From assembly GCF_023935105.1 (NCBI RefSeq), contig NZ_CP096040.1:4631001-4695000 (forward strand): DNA of 64,000 nucleotides. Reading direction: 5' to 3'. The first letter of the stretch is position 1; every line of letters begins with the position of its first letter. Of the stretch, positions 23,956 to 32,161 are shown piece by piece. The position numbers and the translations under genes are program-made. The DNA is from Caulobacter segnis. GTDB taxonomy: Bacteria > Pseudomonadota > Alphaproteobacteria > Caulobacterales > Caulobacteraceae. The notes under the pieces were generated by a model, which did no database searches, was not told the origin of the DNA, and saw only the letters and a list, made by a program, of their open reading frames with translations.

Positions 23956-25416
23956 ATGGCCGACGGTTCCGCCGTTCCCGCCCGTACGCGCGCGCCCGAT
24001 CCCGCCCTGCCCAGGGTCTGCGTCATCGGCGCGGGCTCGTCGGGGATCGCGACCTGCAAGCAGCTCTTCGAGGCCGGCATACCGTTCGACTGCTTCGAGG
24101 CCTCGGACCGGGTCGGCGGCAACTGGGTGTTCCAGAACCGCAACGGCATGAGCAGCGCCTATCGCTCGCTGCACATCAACACCAGCCGGGACAAGATGGC
24201 CTATTCGGACTTCCCGATGCCGGCCGACTATCCGGACTATCCGCACCACAGCCACATCGCGAAATACTTCGACGACTATGTCGACCACTTCGGCTTCCGC
24301 CAGCACATCACCTTCCAGTGCGCGGTGACCTGGGCCAAGCGGCGTGAAGACGACCCCATGGCGGGCCTCTGGGAGATCACGCTGGAGACCGGCGAGAAGC
24401 GGCTCTACGACGCCCTGTGCGTCGCCAACGGCCACCACTGGGATCCCCGCTGGCCCGAGCCCCGGCCACCCGGCCAGTTCGACGGGCTGGAGATGCACAG
24501 CCATTACTACATCGACCCCACGACGCCGCACGACCTGCGCGGAAAGAAGGTGGTGATCGTCGGCTTCGGCAATTCGGCGCTCGACCTGGCCTGCGAGCTG
24601 GGCCGGCGCGAGAACACCGACGGGGTCTGGCTGTCGGTGCGCCGGGGCTATTGGGTGGTGCCGCGCTACTTCGGCAACGAGGTCCTCGACCACTTCAACA
24701 ACCACCCCAGCCAGGACCCGCCGCTGCTGTCGCGGATCCTGCCGCCCCGGATGGTCGCGCGGATGCTGGAAAAGAAGATCGCCGCCGTGCACGGCCGGCC
24801 CGAGGACCACGGCCTGCCCAAGCCCGACCACGACTTCGGCGCATCGCACCCGGCCATCAGCCACGAACTCTACAACCGCATCGGCTCGGGCGACGTGACC
24901 ATCAAGCCCGACATCGAGCGCTTCGCCGGAAGCCAGGTGATCTTCAAGGACGGCTCGGTGGTCGAGGCCGACGCGGTGATCTGGTGCACCGGCTACAAGA
25001 TCACCTTCCCGTTCTTCGACACCCTGACCATCGACGCGCCGGACAACGACATCGCCCTGTGGAAGCGGATGATCGATCCGCGCTTCGACAACCTGTTCAT
25101 GGTCGCCCTGGTCCAGCCGCTGTGCGCGATGATGCCGATCGCCGAGGAGCAGTCCAAGCTGATCGCCGCCTATCTGATCGGCCGCTACGCCCTGCCCGAT
25201 CCGGCGACCATGGCCGACGAGCGCGACGCCATGCACCAGGCGGTGAAGTCGCACTACGTCGCCTCGGCCCGGCACACCATCCAGATCAACTGCGGGGAAT
25301 ACGCCTACGACCTGCGCAAGGAGCTGAAGCGGGGCGTGAAGCGGGCGAAGGCCAAGGGAAACCCGCTGCCTATCAAACCACGCGCCGCGAAAGTCTTGCG
25401 TGTTGCCGCGGAGTAA
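23956..25416 (+). CDS. Flavin-containing monooxygenase (second copy)
   Basis: A 486-residue paralogue of the gene at 21385. FAD motif VIGAGSSGIATCKQL, FMO fingerprint FDGLEMHSHYY, NADPH motif GFGNSALDLACEL, and CTGYKITFPFF near the C-terminal third. GGGAGGAAG precedes the ATG. The two enzymes share promoter elements, so they may be co-induced and act on related substrates. A TetR regulator follows 52 bases later. Substrate is unknown. Confidence 0.88.
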   Translation: MADGSAVPARTRAPDPALPRVCVIGAGSSGIATCKQLFEAGIPFDCFEASDRVGGNWVFQNRNGMSSAYRSLHINTSRDKMAYSDFPMPADYPDYPHHSHIAKYFDDYVDHFGFRQHITFQCAVTWAKRREDDPMAGLWEITLETGEKRLYDALCVANGHHWDPRWPEPRPPGQFDGLEMHSHYYIDPTTPHDLRGKKVVIVGFGNSALDLACELGRRENTDGVWLSVRRGYWVVPRYFGNEVLDHFNNHPSQDPPLLSRILPPRMVARMLEKKIAAVHGRPEDHGLPKPDHDFGASHPAISHELYNRIGSGDVTIKPDIERFAGSQVIFKDGSVVEADAVIWCTGYKITFPFFDTLTIDAPDNDIALWKRMIDPRFDNLFMVALVQPLCAMMPIAEEQSKLIAAYLIGRYALPDPATMADERDAMHQAVKSHYVASARHTIQINCGEYAYDLRKELKRGVKRAKAKGNPLPIKPRAAKVLRVAAE

Positions 25417-25468
25417 GGCTGTGATCATGACGGGGCGTCACGAACGTCCCGCTCTTGAGTCGCGGCCC

Positions 25469-26104
25469 ATGTCGAATATCGCCTATTTCCCCAAGCCCCA
25501 CGTCGACCAGCGGCCGGGAAAGCGGGAGCGGACCAAGACCGCCAACCGCCAGGCGATCCTGGACGCCGCGCGCGAGGTGTTCGGCGAGCTGGGCTATGAC
25601 GCCGCCACGGTGCGCGACATCATCCGCCGCACGGGTTTGGCCTCGGGCACCTTCTACAACTACTACAAGTCCAAGGAGGAGGTGTTCGACGCCCTGGCCG
25701 ACGACGGCGCCCGCCGCTTCCGGCCGCTGCTGCGCGAACAGTCCGAAAAGGCCACCGACTTCGAGAGCTTCCTGCGCGGGGCGATCCTGGCCTATTTCGA
25801 TTTCCTGGCCGTCGAGCAGGAGAGCTGGCGCCTGAACCGCCCGGCCGGCGAGCAGATCCCGCACGCCCGCGCCACGCCCGAGATCGTGGCCGTGTTCGAC
25901 GAGGTCCGCGAGGCCTTCGCCCGCGTGCTGGAGCACGAACATACGCCCAAGGTCGACCTGGACTACCTGACCAGCGCCTGCATCGCCGTGGCCCGCGAGA
26001 TCGGCGACAAGATGCTGGAGCGCCGCCCCGTCGACACCGAGGGCGCGACGGACTTCGCGGTCAAGCTGATCCTGGGCGGCCTGCCGGCCTTGCCGAGGCT
26101 GTAG
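25469..26104 (+). CDS. TetR/AcrR-family transcriptional regulator
   Basis: A 211-residue regulator: N-terminal HTH at about 20-68 (TANRQAILDAAREVFGELGYDAATVRDIIRRTGLASGTFYNYYKSKEEV) and a helical ligand domain. The ATG at 25469 is chosen because upstream in-frame codons give a non-conserved arginine-rich extension. Its place between the second monooxygenase and the esterase makes it the likely regulator of this oxidative cluster, perhaps through the shared element at 21351/23908. Confidence 0.88.
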   Translation: MSNIAYFPKPHVDQRPGKRERTKTANRQAILDAAREVFGELGYDAATVRDIIRRTGLASGTFYNYYKSKEEVFDALADDGARRFRPLLREQSEKATDFESFLRGAILAYFDFLAVEQESWRLNRPAGEQIPHARATPEIVAVFDEVREAFARVLEHEHTPKVDLDYLTSACIAVAREIGDKMLERRPVDTEGATDFAVKLILGGLPALPRL

Positions 26105-26135
26105 GCTTTGATGTCCACAGCCCCTCAACCCGATT

Positions 26136-26263
26136 TTCCCGGCGAAAGCCGGGACCCAGATCGAACCCACGAGCGCCTGGAAAGCTGGCGGGGAGCATCT
26201 CGGATCTCCCAAACCGCCCAGGCTGAATCTGGGCCCCGGCTTTCGCCGGGGAGACGGGTCATA
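26136..26263. repeat. Palindromic repeat, CCCGGCGAAAGCCGGG family
   Basis: About 128 bases starting TTTTCCCGGCGAAAGCCGGG and ending GGGCCCCGGCTTTCGCCGGGG, whose outer arms pair. A second arm pair is CCCAGAT near the start with ATCTGGG near the end. Near-identical copies lie at 31946, 39581 and 45881. Confidence 0.85.
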
Positions 26264-26286
26264 ACCAGAGAACATCGGGAGCACGC

Positions 26287-27327
26287 ATGGCAGACGCCCA
26301 GAAGACTATCCTGAAGCTGATCCTGTCCCTGCCCAGCCCGGTGTTGCGGGCCATGTCGGGCGGAGGCGTGGTGTACAAGGGCGGCCGCACCCTGGACCCG
26401 CGCTTCCAGTTCTTCGCCCACGCGGCCAAGAAGCTGCCGCCGATGTCCAGCCTGTCGCCGGCCGAGGCCGTGGCCGGCAGCGCCCGGGGCCTGGCCGCCG
26501 TGCAGGGGCCGCTGGAGCCGGGCGTGCGCACCGAGAGTCTGTCGATCGAGGGCCCTAACGGCGCGATCCCCTGCCGCGCCTATCGCCCCGAGAACCAGGA
26601 CAGCGCCGCGCCGCTGATCGTCTACGCCCACATGGGCGGCGGGGTGATCGGGGACCTGGAGACCTGCCACGCCTTCTGCTCGGTGCTGGCGCGGATCGTC
26701 CGCACGGCGGTGATCTCGGTCGACTATCGCCTGGCCCCAGACCACAAGTTCCCGGCCGGGCTGGAGGACGTGCTGGCCGCCTATCGCTGGGCGCGCGACA
26801 ACACCGCCCGCTTCGGCGCGGCCTCGGCGCCGCCGGCCATCGGCGGCGACAGCATGGGCGGCAACTTCGCCGCCATCGTCGCCCAGGAGATGAAGCGGAC
26901 CGGCGAGCCGCAACCGGCGGCCCAGATCCTGATCTATCCGGCCGTCGACGTCGCCAGCGAGACGCCGTCGATGACCACCTATGCCGACGCCTATCCGCTG
27001 ACCCGCGCGACCATGGACTGGTTCATGGGCCACTATATGGGCGCCGACGCCGACCCGGCCGATCCGCGCGTGTCGCCCGACAAGACCGAAGACCTCACGG
27101 GCCTGGCCCCCGCCGTCATCGCCACCGCCGGCTTCGACCCCCTGGTCGACCAGGGCGAGGCCTACGCCAAGCGGCTGAAGGCGGCCGGCGTCCCGGTGCT
27201 CTACCGCTGCTACGACAGCCTCGCGCACGGCTTCACCGCCTTCACGGGGGCGATCCCGGCGGCGGATTCGGCTTGCCGGGAGATCGCCGGGCTGGTGAAG
27301 GAAACTTTCGACCAGTGGGTCGACTGA
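26287..27327 (+). CDS. Alpha/beta hydrolase, hormone-sensitive-lipase-like esterase
   Basis: A 346-residue carboxylesterase of the HSL group. The oxyanion motif appears as HMGGG (variant of HGGG), the nucleophile is the Ser in GGDSMGGN, the Asp probably in FDPLVDQGE and the His in SLAHGFTAF. No signal peptide. It lies between the TetR gene and an MDR oxidoreductase, and in an oxidative cluster could hydrolyse ester products. GGGAGCACGC precedes the ATG. Confidence 0.88.
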   Translation: MADAQKTILKLILSLPSPVLRAMSGGGVVYKGGRTLDPRFQFFAHAAKKLPPMSSLSPAEAVAGSARGLAAVQGPLEPGVRTESLSIEGPNGAIPCRAYRPENQDSAAPLIVYAHMGGGVIGDLETCHAFCSVLARIVRTAVISVDYRLAPDHKFPAGLEDVLAAYRWARDNTARFGAASAPPAIGGDSMGGNFAAIVAQEMKRTGEPQPAAQILIYPAVDVASETPSMTTYADAYPLTRATMDWFMGHYMGADADPADPRVSPDKTEDLTGLAPAVIATAGFDPLVDQGEAYAKRLKAAGVPVLYRCYDSLAHGFTAFTGAIPAADSACREIAGLVKETFDQWVD

Positions 27328-27339
27328 TGCGCGCCCCTT

Positions 27340-27475
27340 TTCTCCCTTCCCCCTTCGATGGGGGAAGGGCAGGGATGGGGGTGACGCCGCCTGACGATTT
27401 CGCGCGGCCGAGCCGCATGCTGAAAGGCTGTCACCCCCAACCCCAACCCTTCCCCCATCAAAGGGGGAAGGGGGC
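27340..27475. repeat. Long palindromic repeat abutting the next start codon
   Basis: CCCTTCCCCCTTCGATGGGGGAAGGG near the start and CCCTTCCCCCATCAAAGGGGGAAGGG near the end are each hairpins, with GGGGGTGAC/GTCACCCCC arms between them. The last GGGGGAAGGGGG sits immediately before the MDR oxidoreductase ATG and may supply its ribosome-binding site. Confidence 0.7.
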
Positions 27476-28468
27476 ATGACAGCGACCACCATGCGCGCTC
27501 TCGTCGTCGAGGCCCTGGCGCCCGACTTCGCCGGCTGCGCGGTCCGCGAGGTCGCCACGCCCGCCCCCGGTCCAGGCGAGGTCCTGGTCCGCGTCCGCGC
27601 GGCCAGCGTCAACTTCCCCGACCTTCTGATGACGCGCGGCGAATACCAGTTCAAACCGCCCCTGCCCTTCACGCCGGGCCTGGATCTCGCCGGCGAGGTC
27701 GCGGCCCTGGGCGAAGGCGTCACGGGCCTCCAAGTAGGCGAGGCCGTGGTCGGCGGGGCGCGGCTGGGCGGGTTCGCCGAGTACGCCGTGCTGCCGGCCG
27801 AGGGCCTGCGCCCCAAGCCCGCGCGGCTGTCGTTCGCCCAGGGCGCCGCCTATGGCGCGGCGTACCTCACGGCCTATGTCGCCCTGGTGCGCCGCGCCCG
27901 GCTGGAACCGGGCGAGTGGGTGCTGGTCCACGGCGCGGCCGGCGGGGTGGGCCTCGCGGCCGTCGACCTGGCCAAGGCGCTGGGCGCGCGGGTCATCGCC
28001 GCCTCGGCCTCGGACGACAAGCTGGCGGCCATCCAGGCGCTCTACGACGTCGACGCGGTCGTGAACGTCACAGATGGCTTCCGCGAGCCGGTGAAGGCGA
28101 TCACCGGCGGCCGGGGCGCGGACGTGATCTACGATCCCGTCGGCGGCGACGTGTTCGACGAAAGCGTCCGCTGCATCGCCTTCGACGGGCGGCTGCTGGT
28201 GATCGGCTTCACCTCCGGGCGGATCCCGACGGTGTCGGTCAACATGCCGCTGATCAAGGGCTTCTCGGTCATGGGCGTGCGGGCTGGCGAATACGGCCGC
28301 CAGTTCCCCGAGAAGGGCCGCCAGAACGCGCAGGCGGTGTGGCGGATGGCGGACGAAGGGATGATCTCGCCGCACGTGCATGCCGAGGTTCCGCTGGACC
28401 GGTGGCGCGAGGCGTTCGGGCTGCTCAGCGAGCGGAAGGTGGTGGGCAAGGCGGTGATTACGCCGTAG
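27476..28468 (+). CDS. MDR-family NADPH:quinone oxidoreductase-like enzyme
   Basis: A 330-residue zinc-independent medium-chain reductase. N-terminal GroES-like domain (VRVRAASVNFPDLLMTRGEYQ, TPGLDLAGEV), then a Rossmann domain with VHGAAGGVGLAAVDLAKALGARVIA. The catalytic zinc cysteines are missing, placing it with quinone oxidoreductases and enoyl reductases. It ends the oxidative cluster and may reduce an enone or quinone intermediate. The start is fixed by the repeat directly upstream. Confidence 0.88.
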   Translation: MTATTMRALVVEALAPDFAGCAVREVATPAPGPGEVLVRVRAASVNFPDLLMTRGEYQFKPPLPFTPGLDLAGEVAALGEGVTGLQVGEAVVGGARLGGFAEYAVLPAEGLRPKPARLSFAQGAAYGAAYLTAYVALVRRARLEPGEWVLVHGAAGGVGLAAVDLAKALGARVIAASASDDKLAAIQALYDVDAVVNVTDGFREPVKAITGGRGADVIYDPVGGDVFDESVRCIAFDGRLLVIGFTSGRIPTVSVNMPLIKGFSVMGVRAGEYGRQFPEKGRQNAQAVWRMADEGMISPHVHAEVPLDRWREAFGLLSERKVVGKAVITP

Positions 28469-28572
28469 GGCCCCCTCCGGGCCTGCGGCCCTCCTCCCCC
28501 GGAGGGGGAAGACCGGGTGACCGCGATCCTTCTTCCCCCTATGGGGGAGGAGCGCGAAGCGCGGAGGGGGCC
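28469..28572. repeat. Palindromic intergenic repeat
   Basis: Starts GGCCCCCTCCGGGC and ends GCGCGGAGGGGGCC, with inner hairpin CCTCCCCCGGAGGGGG and arms CTTCTTCCCCC/GGGGGAGGAG. It begins right after the oxidoreductase stop and is probably also its terminator. Confidence 0.7.
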
Positions 28573-28600
28573 AGTATCTAACCCTCTGAACCGACTCAGG

Positions 28601-28628
28601 TTGACATCCCGCGCCCGTTCTTTTATCC
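28601..28628 (+). promoter_or_regulatory. rpmH promoter
   Basis: TTGACA (28601-28606) with an AT-rich -10 region TTTTATCC (28621-28628), spacing about 16. It is one of the best consensus -35 elements in the window, as expected for a ribosomal protein operon, and leaves a 5' leader of about 60 bases. Confidence 0.65.
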
Positions 28629-28692
28629 ACCGCCCCTCACTCGCGGAGCCCATGGCCTCGCGTTCAACGTTTTTGCATTTCGGAGCCACGTC

Positions 28693-28827
28693 GTGAAGCG
28701 CACCTTCCAGCCGTCGAAGCTCGTGCGTGCCCGCCGTCACGGCTACCGCGCGCGTATGGCCACCAAGAACGGCCAAAAGGTCGTCGCGCGTCGCCGCGCC
28801 AAGGGCCGCAAGCGCCTGACCGCCTAA
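28693..28827 (+). CDS. rpmH: 50S ribosomal protein L34
   Basis: A 44-residue, very basic protein starting with [23 protein letters not shown], then [22 protein letters not shown]. This is the L34 sequence pattern. CGGAGCC lies upstream. It heads the conserved order rpmH-rnpA-yidC-engB. Confidence 0.97.
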
Positions 28828-28835
28828 TTTCTCTT

Positions 28836-28849
28836 CCTCCCTCGGGAGG
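28836..28849 (+). promoter_or_regulatory. Hairpin masking a strong ribosome-binding site
   Basis: CCTCC (28836-28840 region) pairs with GGAGG (28845-28849) across a CTCG tetraloop, the wider arms being CCTCCC and GGGAGG. The 3' arm is the Shine-Dalgarno sequence of the leader ORF at 28857, so folding would block its translation. Confidence 0.5.
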
Positions 28850-28856
28850 TAAGACG

Positions 28857-28928
28857 ATGATCAAAGCCGCCTTTTCCACAGACCTGGCTCCAGGTTCTCG
28901 CCGGAAAGGCGGCTTTTTTCATGGCTGA
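28857..28928 (+). CDS. Putative 23-residue leader peptide coupled to rnpA
   Basis: ATG with GGGAGG seven bases upstream opens a 23-codon frame (MIKAAFSTDLAPGSRRKGGF, then FHG) that ends with TGA at 28926-28928, overlapping the rnpA start (28921) by eight bases in a different frame. It runs through the nested hairpin at 28863-28919. A ribosome translating it would melt that hairpin and arrive at the rnpA ATG. The arrangement suggests translational coupling or attenuation. Conservation has not been tested. Confidence 0.5.
   Translation: MIKAAFSTDLAPGSRRKGGFFHG
28863..28919 (+). terminator. Terminator-like nested hairpin between rpmH and rnpA
   Basis: AAAGCCGCCTTT (28863-28874) pairs with AAAGGCGGCTTT (28905-28916), with an inner hairpin ACCTGG/CCAGGT (28882-28895), and is followed by a run of T. 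The T run stops two bases before the rnpA ATG. It could terminate most rpmH transcripts, giving more L34 than RnpA mRNA, and hides the GGAAAGG upstream of rnpA. Confidence 0.65.
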
Positions 28929-29385
28929 AGCCCCGCAAGCCCTGACGTTCGAGCGCCTGAAGAAGCGCCCCGACTTCCTGCTGGCCGCCAAGGCGCCGGC
29001 CCTGTCGCGCGGCGCGGTCTTCATCCAGATGCGCCAGCGGGCCGACCAGGATCCGACCGTGCGGGTCGGCTTCACCGCCACCAAGAAGATCGGCGGCGCC
29101 GTCGAGCGCAACCGCGCCAAGCGCCGCCTGCGCGAGGCCGCGCGCCTGGTCCTGCCCCTTCATGCGCGCCCCTCGCACGACTATGTGTTCATCGCCCGCG
29201 GGGGCACAGGGACCCGCGAATGGGGGCGTTTGCTTGACGACGTCAAAACCGCGCTGATAAGCCTCGCCGCCGAGTACGATCGGGCGGGACCCAGAGTCCC
29301 GCGACCGTCGTCCGGCGCCCATTCTACCGACCAAGTGGCCGAAGCCGCCTCTTCCCAACAACCCGATCTCAAAGTTTCCGGTTAA
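28921..29385 (+). CDS. rnpA: Ribonuclease P protein component
   Basis: Protein subunit of RNase P, which matures tRNA 5' ends with the catalytic RNA. It has 154 residues with the family signature VGFTATKKIGGAVERNRAKRRLREAAR, and a C-terminal Ser/Thr/Pro-rich tail of about 35 residues that is longer than in enteric RnpA. It starts right after a terminator-like hairpin and overlaps a short leader ORF. Seven bases separate it from yidC. Confidence 0.95.
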   Translation: MAEAPQALTFERLKKRPDFLLAAKAPALSRGAVFIQMRQRADQDPTVRVGFTATKKIGGAVERNRAKRRLREAARLVLPLHARPSHDYVFIARGGTGTREWGRLLDDVKTALISLAAEYDRAGPRVPRPSSGAHSTDQVAEAASSQQPDLKVSG

Positions 29386-29392
29386 GCGCTCC

Positions 29393-31246
29393 ATGCAGAA
29401 CGACAACAAAAACACGCTGATGTTCATCGTCAGCGCGTTCGCGATCCTGATCGGGTACCAGTTCTTCGTCCTGGGTCCGCAGCAGAAGAAGGCCGAGGCC
29501 GAGGCGCGCGCCAAGAAGGTCGCCGAAGCCAAGGTCGCCGCCACGCCCGGCGTGACGCTGGACGCCAACGGCAACCCCGCCCCGCTGCGCCTGTCGCGCG
29601 ACGCCGCCAAGGCCCAGAGCCCGCGCATCGTGGTCGACACCCCGGCGCTCTCGGGCTCGATCGCCCTGAAGGGCGCGCGGATCGACGACCTCTTCCTGCG
29701 CAAGTACGCCGAGACGATCGACAAGAATTCGCCGCCGGTCGAGCTGTTCCGCCCCGAGGGCGCCGAGCACGCCTGGTTCGCCGATTTCGGCTGGGCCGGC
29801 GCCAACCTGCCGGGCCTGCCCGACAGCCGCACCGTCTGGACCGCCGCGCCGGGCCAGGTGCTGCGTCCCAACTCGCCGGTCACGCTCACCTATGACAACG
29901 GCATCGGCCTGACCTTCACCCGCATCATCGCCGTCGACGATCAGGCGATGTTCACGGTCACCGACAGCGTCAAGAACAACGGGACCAACGGCCTGCAGCT
30001 GGCCCCCTACGCCACCGTCCAGCGCCAGGGTATCACCGACCACCTGGGCAAGACCCAGATTGTCCACGAAGGCGCCATCGGCGTGCTGGGCTCGGGCAAG
30101 GACCAGAAGCTGGAACTGGCCAAGTACCAGAAGTGGAAGAAGGACAAGCCGCTCACGACCTTCGACTCGGTCGGCGGCTGGGCCGGCATCACCGACAAGT
30201 ACTGGCTGGCCGCCCTGATCCCCGGCCAGGACCAGACGATCAAGGCCCAGTACCGCGTCACCCAGGCTGGCGGCGCCGACATCTACGACGTCAATTTCGT
30301 CGGCCCGACCCAGGCCCTGAACCCGGGCGCGACCCTGACGCAGAAGACCCGCCTGTTCGCCGGCGCCAAGACCGTGCCGCTGCTGCGCAAGTACGAGTAC
30401 AACGGCCAGGCGCCCGCGTGGTGGAAGTTCTGGGACAGCCGCAAGGCCGAGATCCCGCGCTTCGACTGGGCCGTGGACTGGGGCATGTTCTCCATGTTCA
30501 CCCGTCCGATCTTCAACATCCTGGAGATCTTCTATCGCCTGGTCGGCAACTTCGGCCTGGCCATCATGCTGCTGACCGTCGTGCTCAAGCTCATCCTCTA
30601 TCCGATGGCGGACAAGAGCTATGAGAGCATGGCCAAGATCAAGAAGATCCAGCCCGAGGTCGAGAAGCTCAAGGCCAAGCACAAGGACGACCCGGCGAAA
30701 CAGCAGCAGGAAATGATGCAGCTGTACGCCAAGGAGAAGATCAACCCGATGATGGGCTGCCTGCCCATGCTTGTGCAGATCCCGGTCTTCTACTCGCTGT
30801 ACAAGGTGCTGACCGTCACCATCGAAATGCGCCACGCGCCGTTCTTCGGCTGGATCCACGACCTGTCGTCGCGCGATCCGACGACGATCTTCAACCTGTT
30901 CGGCGCGATCCCGTGGGATCCGGCGACGGCCCCGCTGATCGGCGGCATCCTGGGCACCACCCTGCACATCGGCGTCTGGCCGCTGCTGTACGGCTTCACC
31001 ATGTGGCTGACCACGGCGATGAACCCGCCGGCCGGCGACCCGATCCAGCAGCGCATCTTCCAGCTGTTCCCGATCATCTTCACCTTCACCCTGTCGCAGT
31101 TCGCGGTGGGCCTGGTGATCTACTGGTGCTGGAGCAACATCCTGACCATCATCCAGCAGTACATCATCATGCGCCGCTACAAGGTCGAGAACCCGATCGA
31201 CAAGATCATCGCTCGCCTGCAGGGCAAGCCCGCCAGCGCGACCTGA
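29393..31246 (+). CDS. yidC: Membrane protein insertase YidC/OxaA
   Basis: Inserts and folds inner-membrane proteins, alone or with SecYEG. The 617 residues comprise TM1 (about 8-25), a large periplasmic beta-sandwich domain (about 60-355), and the conserved C-terminal five-helix core with NFGLAIMLLTVVLKLILYPMADKSYESMAKIKKIQPEVEKLK in TM2/cytoplasmic hairpin and the NPMMGCLPMLVQIPVFYSLY signature. It is the third gene of the rpmH operon and its stop overlaps the next ATG (TGATG). Confidence 0.97.
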   Translation: MQNDNKNTLMFIVSAFAILIGYQFFVLGPQQKKAEAEARAKKVAEAKVAATPGVTLDANGNPAPLRLSRDAAKAQSPRIVVDTPALSGSIALKGARIDDLFLRKYAETIDKNSPPVELFRPEGAEHAWFADFGWAGANLPGLPDSRTVWTAAPGQVLRPNSPVTLTYDNGIGLTFTRIIAVDDQAMFTVTDSVKNNGTNGLQLAPYATVQRQGITDHLGKTQIVHEGAIGVLGSGKDQKLELAKYQKWKKDKPLTTFDSVGGWAGITDKYWLAALIPGQDQTIKAQYRVTQAGGADIYDVNFVGPTQALNPGATLTQKTRLFAGAKTVPLLRKYEYNGQAPAWWKFWDSRKAEIPRFDWAVDWGMFSMFTRPIFNILEIFYRLVGNFGLAIMLLTVVLKLILYPMADKSYESMAKIKKIQPEVEKLKAKHKDDPAKQQQEMMQLYAKEKINPMMGCLPMLVQIPVFYSLYKVLTVTIEMRHAPFFGWIHDLSSRDPTTIFNLFGAIPWDPATAPLIGGILGTTLHIGVWPLLYGFTMWLTTAMNPPAGDPIQQRIFQLFPIIFTFTLSQFAVGLVIYWCWSNILTIIQQYIIMRRYKVENPIDKIIARLQGKPASAT

Positions 31247-31935
31247 TGAGCCAGGACCCGATCCTTCCCCCCACGGGCGCCCCGGACTTCTCGGACAACA
31301 GCCAGTTCTCCGAGGAGCAGATCGAGACGGCGCGGGTGTTCTTCGCCCAGCCGGTCTCGTTCATCATGGGCGCGGTGCGCATGGACGCCATGCCGCCGGC
31401 CGACCTGCCGGAAGTGGCCTTCGCCGGCCGCTCCAACGTCGGCAAGTCCAGCCTGATCAACGGCCTGGTCGGACAGAAGTACCTGGCCCGCGCCTCGAAC
31501 GAGCCGGGCCGCACGCGGGAGATCAACTTCTTCCTGCTGGCCGAGCAGGTGCGGTTGGTCGACCTGCCCGGCTACGGCTTCGCCCGCGTCTCGCGCTCGA
31601 TCGCCGACAAGTTCCAGGACCTGGGCCGGGCCTATCTGCGCGGCCGCCCGAACCTGAAGCGCGTCTACGTCCTGATCGACGCCCGCCATGGCCTGAAGAA
31701 GGTCGACCTGGAGGCGCTGGACGCCCTGGACGTGGCGGCGGTCAGCTACCAGATCGTCCTGACCAAGGCCGACAAGATCAAGCCGGCCGAGGTCGACAAG
31801 GTCGTCGCCGACACGCTCAAGGCCATCGCCAAGCGCCCCGCCGCCTTCCCCCGCGTGCTGGCCACCTCGTCCGAGAAGGGCCTGGGCATGCCGGAACTGC
31901 GGGCGGAAATCGTGCGGCTGTGCATCGACGAGTAG
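31246..31935 (+). CDS. engB: Ribosome biogenesis GTP-binding protein EngB/YihA
   Basis: A 229-residue TRAFAC GTPase needed for 50S assembly and division. G1 is GRSNVGKSS, G2 GRTREINFF, G3 DLPGYGFA, G4 TKAD. The N-terminus (about 40 residues) is longer than in E. coli. The ATG overlaps the yidC stop by one base, so it is translationally coupled. A palindromic repeat follows. Confidence 0.95.
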   Translation: MSQDPILPPTGAPDFSDNSQFSEEQIETARVFFAQPVSFIMGAVRMDAMPPADLPEVAFAGRSNVGKSSLINGLVGQKYLARASNEPGRTREINFFLLAEQVRLVDLPGYGFARVSRSIADKFQDLGRAYLRGRPNLKRVYVLIDARHGLKKVDLEALDALDVAAVSYQIVLTKADKIKPAEVDKVVADTLKAIAKRPAAFPRVLATSSEKGLGMPELRAEIVRLCIDE

Positions 31936-31945
31936 ACAAAGATCC

Positions 31946-32072
31946 GCTTCCCCGGCGAAAGCCGGGGCCCAGATCGACCCCACCAGCTCTCGCCGAGTTG
32001 GCTGGGACGCATCTCGGATCATCCCAAACCGCTCAGACTGAATCTGGGCCCCGGCCTTCGCCGGGGAAACGG
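31946..32072. repeat. Palindromic repeat, CCCGGCGAAAGCCGGG family
   Basis: Begins CTTCCCCGGCGAAAGCCGGG and ends CCCCGGCCTTCGCCGGGG, with CCCAGATCGA near the start and GAATCTGGG near the end, closely matching the copies at 26136, 39581 and 45881. Follows engB and may act as terminator. Confidence 0.85.
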
Positions 32073-32161
32073 TTTTGGGGATATGTTTGAGCTGTTAACC
32101 CTGCGCTAGGTTCCGCCCGTCAGAACCGCCCGCTTCCCGTTCCGTAGAAAAGTCCGCCGCC

